From positions 1 through 6,378 of the forward strand of contig JAFADH010000243.1 in the NCBI GenBank assembly GCA_023424995.1: a DNA stretch of 6,378 nt, written 5' to 3'. This document shows positions 1 to 6,183 of the stretch, piece by piece. The number at the start of each line of letters is the position of its first letter. Within the stretch, counting starts at the first letter, position 1. The notes beneath the pieces are model-generated. The model was not told where the DNA came from. It was given only the letters and a program-made list of their open reading frames with translations, and searched no databases. The position numbers were made by a program, and so were the translations under genes. Origin of the DNA: Bacillota bacterium. GTDB taxonomy: Bacteria > Bacillota > Clostridia > Lachnospirales > Lachnospiraceae.

Positions 1-1936
1 CGTATTGCTCCGGTATCTGAGGAATTCCCTCCGCCTTATCAAAGGAACCCAGATATCTGACCAGGGCATACCATTCCTTTAATTCCCTGGGTTCGCCGTC
101 CACCTCGCCATAGATTATATACTTCTCAAAATCCGTGATCGGTTCCCCGTCCTTATCCTTAGGGACCAGAGACATTAACCCATAAGACTTCTCTCCGACG
201 ACGGAAAGCATCTGTGCGGAGTAAAGCCCGCAGACAACCCGGTAGAGCCTGCTGTCATCGATCTCCTCCCGGGAGCCGTCTTCCCCTACAATCCCGGTAT
301 CCGTTACTTTATTGAAGATCAGCCGGTTGGGGTTAAAGGTATAGTTCAGTCCGGAGATATACAGCTGCGCATCTCCCATTAACGGAGTAATGGAAGCATC
401 CACCTCACAGACTGTCTTAAGCTCCCTGCCGGTCAGGTATACCGATATCAGGGGATACCCCGGGATACCGTCCGCTCCGATTCCCAAGGAGCTGATGCTG
501 AAGGCATCTGCTATGGTGATATCTCCGGGGTATATGGTATTACGGATCGTTCCGCAGGGAACGACTGCCGCAGCTATGGGAATATAAGCATCCCCTTCCG
601 CCTGCTTTACCGCATAACGGTATGCGTCGCCGATCAGATTGCCGATGGCGGCTTCCCCATGGATATCAAAGATCTGTTCCGGCGTCTGGAACTGATATTC
701 AGACTGTGCGATAACCTCGTCATATTGCATTTTATATTTATCAAAATAGGATTCCTGTACGATCTCCTTATATCCGGCCGCTTCCTGTGCTATGTTTTTA
801 TCATCTGCAAACCGGTCATTGATCTGAATCAACTCATAATGCTCCGGTGACCATCCGTCCTCCGACCTCCTTAACCGGATAACACCCAGGTTAATGCCGT
901 AGCTGCCGCAGGAACCGATCACCGTATCCCGGCTGATAATGGGCTCCTCCAATGTCGTATGGGTATGTCCGCTTATGATCACATCGATATCCGGAACCTT
1001 CTTCGCCAGTATCTCATCCTCCGAGACGGACTTATCCGCTTTCGTACCGGAATGGGACAGGCATATGATCAGGTCGGCCTTTTCCTGCTCCTTAAGAAGC
1101 TTTGTGACCCTCTCGGCTTCCTTAACGTAATTGTTAAAGGTTACCCCCGCCATGGGAGCCATGGATATGGATTCATCCCCCATCACACCAAAGATACCGA
1201 TCCGGATGCCCTTCTTCTCAACGATCATATATTCCCGGGCTCCGTAATCCTCCATCGCCTGCTTCAGACTGCCGACGGCTTCGGTCATATTGCCGTCCGC
1301 ATCCGCGGGATAGGTCATATTGGCCTGGAGGATCATGGGGAGGGGTTCTCCGCCTGCAAGTGCCGCCTGCAAAGCCCCTGTCAGGCCTTCCGGACGGTAG
1401 TCAAATTCATGGTTGCCCAAGGTCGTGGCCGTATATCCCATCATTCCCATAATGCGAAGCCCCGGTGACTCCGTTGAGAAGACGGTCTGGAACGGAGTAC
1501 CCATGGAGAAATCTCCGGCATCCACCAGCAGCGCCTCCGGATCCGTCGCCCGCTGCTCATTGATGGCAGTCATAAGCCTTGCATATCCCCCCGCTTCGAT
1601 TGCCCGTCCCTCCTCCAGGGTCTTTAAGGGCAGCAGGTTGTCATGGAGATCATGGGTAAATAAAATCGTAATGCTGTCCCCCGGACCGTCTGCCGAAACA
1701 GCCGGAATACCGCTTAATTGGATACCGATTGCCAGACTAATGATAAAGACAGATACAGCATTGCATAAGCTTCGATGAATTCCAGTGCCTGATATTTGCG
1801 TTTGCACAAGGCGGAGGAATGAGACGCAGCGGTTCCTGCACCGATTGACGGCAACACGGCACCGGTGTAAACAGCGGATGCTTAAATCATTAAAATTTAT
1901 GCAATGCCGTACCAGGCGTTTTAAAATTCTTTTCAT
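1..1936 (-). CDS. Exported 5'-nucleotidase / metallophosphatase (UshA-like), C-terminus cut by window edge
   Basis: The frame is open from the ATG at 1936 to the window edge (645 codons, no stop), so the C-terminus is missing. The family hydrolyses nucleotides or cyclic nucleotides outside the membrane with two metal ions. All metallophosphatase ligands are visible: D96-x-H98, D142 in VDAGD, N175-H176 in GNHE, H295 in LSHSG and H324/H326 in GHTH. The 5'-nucleotidase C-terminal domain starts near residue 428 (GEAAIGNLIGDA, N433) and includes LTGREL and a Tyr-Ile-Ser-Gly-Leu segment. A hydrophobic segment at about 60-77 ending near VSA is a signal peptide or anchor. It sits behind an unusual 57-residue basic, Cys-rich extension. 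The start is supported by an AGGAAGGGAG ribosome site 8 bases upstream; a GTG at codon 44 has none. The gene begins 22 bases after the helicase stop and is probably cotranscribed with it. The family call is firm; the substrate is unknown. Confidence 0.93.
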   Translation of the reverse strand, partial: MKRILKRLVRHCINFNDLSIRCLHRCRVAVNRCRNRCVSFLRLVQTQISGTGIHRSLCNAVSVFIISLAIGIQLSGIPAVSADGPGDSITILFTHDLHDNLLPLKTLEEGRAIEAGGYARLMTAINEQRATDPEALLVDAGDFSMGTPFQTVFSTESPGLRIMGMMGYTATTLGNHEFDYRPEGLTGALQAALAGGEPLPMILQANMTYPADADGNMTEAVGSLKQAMEDYGAREYMIVEKKGIRIGIFGVMGDESISMAPMAGVTFNNYVKEAERVTKLLKEQEKADLIICLSHSGTKADKSVSEDEILAKKVPDIDVIISGHTHTTLEEPIISRDTVIGSCGSYGINLGVIRLRRSEDGWSPEHYELIQINDRFADDKNIAQEAAGYKEIVQESYFDKYKMQYDEVIAQSEYQFQTPEQIFDIHGEAAIGNLIGDAYRYAVKQAEGDAYIPIAAAVVPCGTIRNTIYPGDITIADAFSISSLGIGADGIPGYPLISVYLTGRELKTVCEVDASITPLMGDAQLYISGLNYTFNPNRLIFNKVTDTGIVGEDGSREEIDDSRLYRVVCGLYSAQMLSVVGEKSYGLMSLVPKDKDGEPITDFEKYIIYGEVDGEPRELKEWYALVRYLGSFDKAEGIPQIPEQY

Positions 1937-1939
1937 CTG

Positions 1940-1953
1940 ATTTACTCCCTTCC
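1940..1953 (-). promoter_or_regulatory. Ribosome binding site of the nucleotidase gene
   Basis: On the minus strand the 22-base gap between helicase and nucleotidase contains GGAAGGAAGGGAG, ending about 8 bases before the ATG at 1936. This fixes the long N-terminal form of the nucleotidase as the probable product. It also shows that the gene can initiate translation independently inside the operon. Confidence 0.7.
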
Positions 1954-1958
1954 TTCCG

Positions 1959-4103
1959 TTACCCCAGTAACTCCAGGCGTATTTTTAAGCTGATGTTCCG
2001 GGTGGTTTCCATATGATCGAATAATATCTCATAACAGGCCAATTCTTCATTGACCCCAAGAATTTTTCCCGTACCGAATACGCTGTGCCTGATACGGTCC
2101 CCTGCCTGAAGCCGGTTCTGTACTCCCATAAGCTTCCGCTCATTCTGCTCGATATAGAAGCCTGCTTCTCCTGCCAGCCGGTCCTCCAATTCTACCGTAT
2201 AATTTAGATAGGCCTTCTCCACATTGAAAATGAACCTGGAAGGATACCGGAAGGAGCCGTCAAAATTAGTCCCCTCCGCATCACTTATGAATAATGCATC
2301 CTCTGCCCGGGTGAAGGCCACATAAGCAAGTCTTCGCTCCTCCTCCATCTTATCCAGGGTATCCACATGCTTGCTGGGAAATATTCCTTCATTCATCCCG
2401 CATACAAATACATAGGGGAATTCCAGGCCCTTTGCATTATGTACCGTCATCATCCTGACCGTATCCGTGCTTTCCTTCCGGTCCAGATTTGTATACAGGG
2501 AAATCCTGACCAGATAGTCCGACAGGGAGCATTCCTCCCCCGAATCTCTTTCATATTCATAGACGGACTGCTTTAATTCAGCCAGATTGTCAAGCCTCTC
2601 CTGTTCTCCGTTGGTCCGGAGCATTGCTTCATATCCGCTGTCATTTAAGACCCTGGACAGAAGCTCCGACAGCTTCATATCATCATAGCTGTTCCGGTAT
2701 TTCTCTACAAGTGCTATGAATGCCCCTGCCTGGGTCCTGGTGAAGCTCTCCCCGCCGATGTTATCCTGAAGTGCCTGATATAAGGTACAGCTCCTGCTCT
2801 CCGCATAATCCTTGAGAAAACGGATCCGCCGTTCTCCGATATTGCGTCTTGGCAGGTTGATGATTCTTAAGAAGGATATATCATCCCCATTGACAAGCAT
2901 GCGCAGATAACACAGAATATCCTTAATTTCCTTCCGGTTATAAAATTCGGTCCCGCTGTAGATCGTATACTGGATCCCCTGCTTTATAAATACCTCTTCC
3001 AGGCTTCTGGATATAAAGTGGGAACGGTACAGGACAGCCATATCTCTTAGTTTTCCGCCGCTTTCCCGCAATGCCTTGATCCGATCTGCGATCCACTCCG
3101 CTTCCTGCGCAGTCGTCTTATTATGGTTATAGACCACCGGAATCTCCGATTGCCTTACGGCGGTCAGCTTCTTCTCAATCCGCTTCTTATTCATCTTAAT
3201 CAGGGAATTGGATGCATGGACGATATTGGAGCCGGAACGGTAATTCTTATCCATGATTATGGTCCGGGCCGACGGGTAAACGGTATCAAAATTCAGGATA
3301 TACTCCACCCTTGCCCCCCGCCAGGTATAGATGGTCTGATCCGGGTCTCCTACGATGAACAGGTTGTGATGGTACCCGCTGAGGATCCCGGCAAGGTCAT
3401 ACTGCTTTTCATTTACATCCTGGAACTCATCCACCATGATATACATGAACCTGGATTGCCATTTACGGCAGATATCCTCATGCTGCTCCAGAATATACAG
3501 GGCGAAATTAATAAGGTCGCTGAAATCCAGGGCAAAGCATTTCTTCTGCTCATACAGGTACCGGTAGAATATGGCGTCCTGCTGATTCCCGGTCTCCGTA
3601 AATTTCTCGCGCAGGGTATCCTGATTCGTATCCAGGATATCATTTATATAGGGTTCCTTCGATTTACGGTTTGAGAACATCTCAAGCAGTGTGGGAAATG
3701 TATAATCCCTTGAATTCAGTCCCATATCCTCGAATATGGTATTCAGTATATGGTTCTGGTCCTCCGTATCCAGTATAATGAAGCTCTTCGGATAATTCAG
3801 GACATGGATATCCTCCTTCAAAAGCCGGAGGCAGAAGCTGTGGAAGGTACAGATAAAGCCGGTATCGTTGTCCCCGATCATGGTACGTATTCTCTTCTTC
3901 ATCTCATTGGCTGCTTTATTCGTAAAGGTAACACACAGGATGTTCGCCGTGGATATGCCCAGCTCATTCACCAGATAAGCGAAACGGTGGGTCAGAGCTC
4001 TTGTCTTTCCGGAACCCGCCCCTGCAATTACACGGACATACCCCTCCGTCGCCGTAACCGCCTGCTTCTGTTCCTCATTCAGTCCCTCCATAATTGAATA
4101 CAT
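1959..4103 (-). CDS. UvrD/PcrA-type superfamily 1A DNA helicase
   Basis: The 714-residue protein is an ATP-dependent 3'-5' DNA helicase of the UvrD/Rep/PcrA family, a cytoplasmic group acting in repair and replication-fork maintenance. All SF1 motifs are visible: Q motif GLNEEQKQAV (7-16), Walker A AGAGSGKT (27-34), Ia VTFTNKAANEM (58-68), Ib TFHSF (86-90), Walker B DEFQD (225-229), III GDPDQTIYTWRGA (252-264), V TVHNAKGLEF (553-562) and VI ending TRAED (598-602). Residues 667-714 (GDRIRHSVFGTGKI and following) match the Tudor-like C-terminal domain that lets PcrA/UvrD contact RNA polymerase. Length is slightly below typical PcrA (about 740). The ATG at 4103 has an AGGGGG site 9 bases upstream; the internal ATG at 4091 has none. 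It lies 37 bases after the ribbon-helix-helix gene and 22 before the nucleotidase. It may be a PcrA paralogue rather than the housekeeping copy, so no symbol is given. Confidence 0.96.
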   Translation of the reverse strand: MYSIMEGLNEEQKQAVTATEGYVRVIAGAGSGKTRALTHRFAYLVNELGISTANILCVTFTNKAANEMKKRIRTMIGDNDTGFICTFHSFCLRLLKEDIHVLNYPKSFIILDTEDQNHILNTIFEDMGLNSRDYTFPTLLEMFSNRKSKEPYINDILDTNQDTLREKFTETGNQQDAIFYRYLYEQKKCFALDFSDLINFALYILEQHEDICRKWQSRFMYIMVDEFQDVNEKQYDLAGILSGYHHNLFIVGDPDQTIYTWRGARVEYILNFDTVYPSARTIIMDKNYRSGSNIVHASNSLIKMNKKRIEKKLTAVRQSEIPVVYNHNKTTAQEAEWIADRIKALRESGGKLRDMAVLYRSHFISRSLEEVFIKQGIQYTIYSGTEFYNRKEIKDILCYLRMLVNGDDISFLRIINLPRRNIGERRIRFLKDYAESRSCTLYQALQDNIGGESFTRTQAGAFIALVEKYRNSYDDMKLSELLSRVLNDSGYEAMLRTNGEQERLDNLAELKQSVYEYERDSGEECSLSDYLVRISLYTNLDRKESTDTVRMMTVHNAKGLEFPYVFVCGMNEGIFPSKHVDTLDKMEEERRLAYVAFTRAEDALFISDAEGTNFDGSFRYPSRFIFNVEKAYLNYTVELEDRLAGEAGFYIEQNERKLMGVQNRLQAGDRIRHSVFGTGKILGVNEELACYEILFDHMETTRNISLKIRLELLG

Positions 4104-4140
4104 TACACAATTCCCCCTAATTCATACCAGAATCTGATGG

Positions 4141-4554
4141 CTACTTAAGTCCATATTTATCTTTTACCTCTTGCGGACATCTGCATACTCCGTATACCTT
4201 TATGGATTCAACTGTTTTTTCCAATAATTCCAGAGTGATATCTTTTGGTATAATAAATAACCCAACAAATATCATTTTAATTTTCGGTTCATTATGACTG
4301 ATCATTCTCTCAAGCTCTCCTTTGGTAAATGCACCGACACCTACCATAAACTGATGATCATGAGCCGACTTTCTTTCTACTATCCTCCTTGTATCATCTT
4401 CATGCTTATCAAGCTGTTTTTTTATTGCTGTTTTAATAAATTCCGTCCTGGTTGCATAATAGCCTTCACTTACCAGCAGATCAATATAACCGAGATCAAC
4501 GGTATTGATATTGATGGTCAGTTTTTCTGTCGTATCCGTCTTTACATCACTCAT
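4141..4554 (-). CDS. Ribbon-helix-helix (CopG-like) transcriptional regulator with uncharacterised C-terminal domain
   Basis: This 137-residue protein opens with a ribbon-helix-helix DNA-binding fold: strand KLTININ (11-17), helix around 18-30, a turn at GYYATR (31-36), and helix TEFIKTAIKKQLDKH (37-51). Residues 52-68 are charged and contain an HDH. About 70 residues follow with two predicted strands, GVGAF and KIKMIFVGLFII (91-102), a helix around DITLELLEKTVESI, and a C-terminal Cys-Arg-Cys (124-126). The layout recalls NikR, but the NikR nickel-ligand pattern is not evident. I recognise the type as a conserved bacterial family of unknown effector. The GGAGG site 6 bases before the ATG supports the start. 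Its G+C is about 36% by hand count (150 of 420 bases at 4141-4560), clearly below its neighbours. As first gene of the probable operon with the helicase and nucleotidase, autoregulation is likely (inference). Confidence 0.85.
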   Translation of the reverse strand: MSDVKTDTTEKLTININTVDLGYIDLLVSEGYYATRTEFIKTAIKKQLDKHEDDTRRIVERKSAHDHQFMVGVGAFTKGELERMISHNEPKIKMIFVGLFIIPKDITLELLEKTVESIKVYGVCRCPQEVKDKYGLK

Positions 4555-4560
4555 ACTGCA

Positions 4561-4565
4561 CCTCC
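4561..4565 (-). promoter_or_regulatory. Ribosome binding site of the ribbon-helix-helix gene
   Basis: A perfect GGAGG lies 6 bases upstream of the ATG at 4554 on the minus strand and fixes the start of this gene. Confidence 0.75.
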
Positions 4566-4579
4566 GATATTATAGGTTG

Positions 4580-4605
4580 CCAGAAGTTGTACATCGAACT
4601 TCTGG
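4580..4605. repeat. Perfect 9-base inverted repeat in the leader, candidate operator or RNA hairpin
   Basis: The arms CCAGAAGTT (4580-4588) and AACTTCTGG (4597-4605) are exact reverse complements around an 8-base centre. The repeat lies 26 bases upstream of the ATG of the ribbon-helix-helix gene. Dyad sites of this kind are typical targets for dimeric or tetrameric ribbon-helix-helix proteins, so autoregulation is plausible. In RNA it would form a stable hairpin. There is no T-run after it on either strand, so it is not an intrinsic terminator. Confidence 0.6.
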
Positions 4606-4681
4606 TAAATGGCGCTTCCTTATGCGCCGTGCATCTTGATTACAGGAATATGAATTTTATATCTGTAATATAATTACCAGC

Positions 4682-4710
4682 ATTATACCATCCCACCGGA
4701 TGGTATGCAA
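4682..4710 (-). promoter_or_regulatory. Candidate sigma-A promoter for the regulator-helicase-nucleotidase unit
   Basis: On the minus strand TGGTATAAT gives a perfect -10 hexamer (4687-4682) with the extended TG motif. A weak -35, TTGCAT (4710-4705), stands 17 bases upstream. The predicted start of transcription is near 4675. This is the best promoter I can find between the propeller gene and the ribbon-helix-helix gene. It is embedded in an inverted repeat, which suggests repression by steric block (inference). Confidence 0.6.
4685..4706. repeat. Perfect 9-base inverted repeat overlapping the -10, candidate operator
   Basis: The arms ATACCATCC (4685-4693) and GGATGGTAT (4698-4706) are exact reverse complements around a 4-base centre. 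The minus-strand right arm supplies the TG motif and the first part of the TATAAT. A protein bound here would cover the -10 and the spacer. As RNA it could also form the end hairpin of a transcript reading through from the propeller gene, but no T-run follows, so I favour an operator. Confidence 0.6.
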
Positions 4711-4764
4711 CATCTATTTCAATAAAAATACCCCTCTATCCGGCAGGGCTTGTGTCTCTATCCT

Positions 4765-5754
4765 TTATATCTCCGCGATCCCGCTTGGAGAAGGAAATGC
4801 CGCGGTAACTGTCTGCCTTATCAGTCCGCCCTTTTCTTCCTCCAGCTCATATACGGAAAGATGATCGGAGTTTTGATTACATACCAGCAGATATCTCCCA
4901 TCCTTGGATATGATCATATGTCTCGGATGCAGCCCGCCGCAGTCATATTCCTCCTGTCTGTCTAACATTCCGCCATAACCGATCTTAAACAGAGTAACTG
5001 TCTGTGCCCCTCTGTTGGCTGCATACAGGTACCTGCGATCCTTTGAGAAGCATATTGTTGAACAATTACTGCTCCCTGTGTATCCTTCTCTCAGGGTCGA
5101 GATCCGTTGAAGTAATCTTCTGCTGCCACCATTCTCATAAACCAATATCTCATTGGAGTACTCCGTAATGATGTACAGCAGCTTCTCATCCTCAGAGAAC
5201 AGGGCATGTCTCGGTCCAATTCCCTTCGGCAGCTCAAGTATCTCCGTTAAGCCCGGTATTCCGTCCTTCAGTCTGTAATAATAAATCCGGTCCAATGCGA
5301 TATTCACCGTAACCAGCATCGTCTCTTCCCTGTTCAGCAATACACAGTGGGCTCTGGTGCAGGCTTCCGGGTTATCTCCCTGCTGGACCTCATGATATAA
5401 CAGCTCACCGAACTTTCCGGTCCCAACACGAACGGAAAAGATGGTTCCGGTCCCATAGCAGGCGCCGAATAACGCTTTATTACCGGAGGAATAGGTTATG
5501 TGGCACAGATATCCTCCCTCGATATACTTTTTGTCAAGCAAACAAAAACCGTCTCCGGAATATGCATACATATATACATAAGCATACCCCTCCGCTTCGG
5601 TAATCGTGAACAGATATCCGTCTCCCATGCAGACGAAGCTGGGATTTTCAACGGACCCCTGCCACAGAGTACGAATTGCATGACCCTCTTCCAACGAAAT
5701 ATATGCGATGGTATCCGCCGGCTGTGTTCCATATCCTGATAATATGAATCTCAT
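4765..5754 (-). CDS. Lactonase-family seven-bladed beta-propeller protein (6-phosphogluconolactonase-like)
   Basis: The 329-residue protein has the length and repeat pattern of the YbhE/Pgl-type lactonase family; some members hydrolyse 6-phosphogluconolactone in the oxidative pentose phosphate pathway, others act on different lactones. There is no signal peptide, so it is probably cytoplasmic. Visible signatures are GPRHALFSEDEKLLYI (180-195), NRGAQTVTLF (247-256), HPRHMIISKDGRYLLVCNQ (276-294) and PSPSGIAEI at the C-terminus. The segment that often reads D-L-G-x-D-R-I-Y in the family reads N-I-A-L-D-R-I-Y here (151-158), so lactonase activity is not assured. The start was chosen at 5754 because GGAGG stands 5 bases before it. 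The upstream in-frame ATG at 5766 has no ribosome site and contains that GGAGG in its own coding sequence. It sits alone between two spacers, so it is probably monocistronic, although readthrough into the next unit is possible. Confidence 0.88.
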   Translation of the reverse strand: MRFILSGYGTQPADTIAYISLEEGHAIRTLWQGSVENPSFVCMGDGYLFTITEAEGYAYVYMYAYSGDGFCLLDKKYIEGGYLCHITYSSGNKALFGACYGTGTIFSVRVGTGKFGELLYHEVQQGDNPEACTRAHCVLLNREETMLVTVNIALDRIYYYRLKDGIPGLTEILELPKGIGPRHALFSEDEKLLYIITEYSNEILVYENGGSRRLLQRISTLREGYTGSSNCSTICFSKDRRYLYAANRGAQTVTLFKIGYGGMLDRQEEYDCGGLHPRHMIISKDGRYLLVCNQNSDHLSVYELEEEKGGLIRQTVTAAFPSPSGIAEI

Positions 5755-5759
5755 AATAA

Positions 5760-5764
5760 CCTCC
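5760..5764 (-). promoter_or_regulatory. Ribosome binding site deciding the propeller gene start
   Basis: GGAGG followed by TTATT and ATG on the minus strand places translation initiation at 5754 rather than at the in-frame ATG at 5766. The latter is preceded only by AGCAGCAG and lies within a few bases of the predicted transcription start. Confidence 0.75.
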
Positions 5765-5774
5765 ATCTGCTGCT

Positions 5775-5783
5775 TTTATAACA
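5775..5783 (-). promoter_or_regulatory. Candidate extended -10 promoter of the propeller gene
   Basis: The minus strand reads TGTTATAAA, an extended -10 (TG, one base, TATAAA). The -35 region 17 bases upstream (CTTTTT) is poor, as is common with extended -10 promoters. Transcription would begin near 5768, giving a short leader of about 14 bases that still carries the GGAGG. An inverted repeat at 5796-5821 covers the -35 position. Confidence 0.4.
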
Positions 5784-5795
5784 TTTAAATCCCGA

Positions 5796-5821
5796 GTAAA
5801 AAGCACCCCACGTATTTTTAC
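5796..5821. repeat. Inverted repeat over the -35 region of the propeller promoter
   Basis: The arms GTAAAAA (5796-5802) and TTTTTAC (5815-5821) are exact reverse complements around a 12-base centre. Position relative to the predicted promoter suits an operator, but AT-rich 7-base arms can arise by chance. Confidence 0.35.
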
Positions 5822-5845
5822 CGGTTGAAAATGTTTTCCAACCGG
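5821..5845. repeat. Strong inverted repeat (hairpin) upstream of the propeller promoter
   Basis: CCGGTTG (5821-5827) pairs with CAACCGG (5839-5845). The inner AAAA and TTTT tracts extend the stem with one bulged C at 5838. On the minus strand it is followed by TAAAAATACG rather than a T-run, so it is not a classical terminator. A longer compound stem (CGCCC with GGGTG, then CTTTTT) on the minus strand could in principle act as a weak terminator for the upstream unit. Confidence 0.45.
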
Positions 5846-5854
5846 GCGTCTATA

Positions 5855-5873
5855 CCTGCGACTTGCTCGCAGG
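5855..5873. repeat. Perfect 7-base GC-rich hairpin
   Basis: CCTGCGA (5855-5861) and TCGCAGG (5867-5873) are exact complements around the 5-base loop CTTGC. It lies 9 bases from the hairpin at 5821-5845. No T-run follows on either strand. It could be part of a dispersed intergenic element or a structured RNA; the sequence alone cannot decide. Confidence 0.45.
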
Positions 5874-6183
5874 CTTATATTCAACGTATGAATTATCTTT
5901 TTATAATTCACATCAGCATCCATGCTTTTTGCATAAATCCTGAAGAATGGCCGATTTTGCTATTCTCTCAATGTCCGGTATGCATTTTGCCGGACTATTC
6001 ACACTATCTCCACTCTGAATATAACTTTACACTTACCCAGGATATATTTAAAATGATAAGGCTCCATTCAGGAAGCAATTTCAGCCGCTTATAGGGGTAG
6101 GACAGTTTACACCGCTTAGGCCAGCTGCAGCTATTTATTTGAAAACATTACAATAATAGTCCCCGTATTTTATCAAGTTATAT

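Larger units (their letters stand above)
4555..4675 (-). promoter_or_regulatory. Structured leader of the regulator-helicase-nucleotidase unit
   Basis: If transcription starts near 4675, this leader is about 120 bases, long for a simple bacterial gene. It holds three inverted repeats: attacag/ctgtaat (4639-4645 with 4663-4669, with a possible inner ATAT pairing), ggcgc/gcgcc (4611-4615 with 4624-4628), and the 9-base repeat at 4580-4605. I see no run of T after any of these hairpins and no match to a riboswitch class I know. No convincing leader peptide is present: ATG CAC GGC GCA TAA lacks a ribosome site. A regulatory role is inference from the length and the repeats. Confidence 0.4.
5767..6183. 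other. Gene-free spacer between the HAD phosphatase and the propeller gene
   Basis: I find no supportable gene in these 417 bases on either strand. A plus-strand frame at 5825-6094 opens with a TTG inside a hairpin, has no ribosome site and resembles no protein I know. The spacer holds the propeller promoter at its left end, hairpins at 5796-5821, 5821-5845 and 5855-5873, and weaker inverted repeats TGAATTAT/ATAATTCA (5889-5910) and GTCCGG/CCGGAC (5973-5995). There is also a palindrome AGCTGCAGCT (6123-6132). From 6000 to 6183 I see nothing else convincing, and no clear terminator for the HAD gene. Confidence 0.6.

Noticed and set aside
959..1468. Plus-strand frame of 169 codons
   Set aside because: It is antisense to the nucleotidase catalytic domain and is a shadow frame.
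1860..1867. Palindrome CACCGGTG inside the nucleotidase gene
   Set aside because: A single 8-base palindrome within coding sequence is not significant.
3123..3674. Long plus-strand frame of 183 codons
   Set aside because: It lies antisense to the well-supported helicase, resembles nothing I know and is explained by codon bias of the opposite strand.
4569..4574. TATAAT just upstream of the ribbon-helix-helix gene
   Set aside because: A start about 7 bases downstream would remove the GGAGG site from the mRNA, and no -35 is present; the promoter at 4682-4710 is better.
4722..4750. Possible terminator after the propeller gene (CCCT ... AGGG then TATTTTTATT, minus strand)
   Set aside because: The stem is only about 4 base pairs with a 9-base loop, too weak to call.
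5648..5923. Minus-strand frame of 91 codons overlapping the propeller start
   Set aside because: It overlaps the propeller gene in another frame, shows no family resemblance and covers the predicted promoter.
6047..6076. Possible terminator for the HAD gene (GCTTCC-loop-GGAGC then CTTATCATTTT, minus strand)
   Set aside because: The stem is short with a bulge, the T-rich part is interrupted, and it lies more than 100 bases beyond the stop.
5825..6094. Plus-strand frame of 89 codons in the spacer
   Set aside because: It opens with TTG inside a hairpin, has no ribosome binding site and shows no recognisable motif.
6086..6118. Direct repeat of CCGCTTA, two copies about 26 bases apart
   Set aside because: Only two 7-base copies in an AT-rich spacer; easily due to chance.
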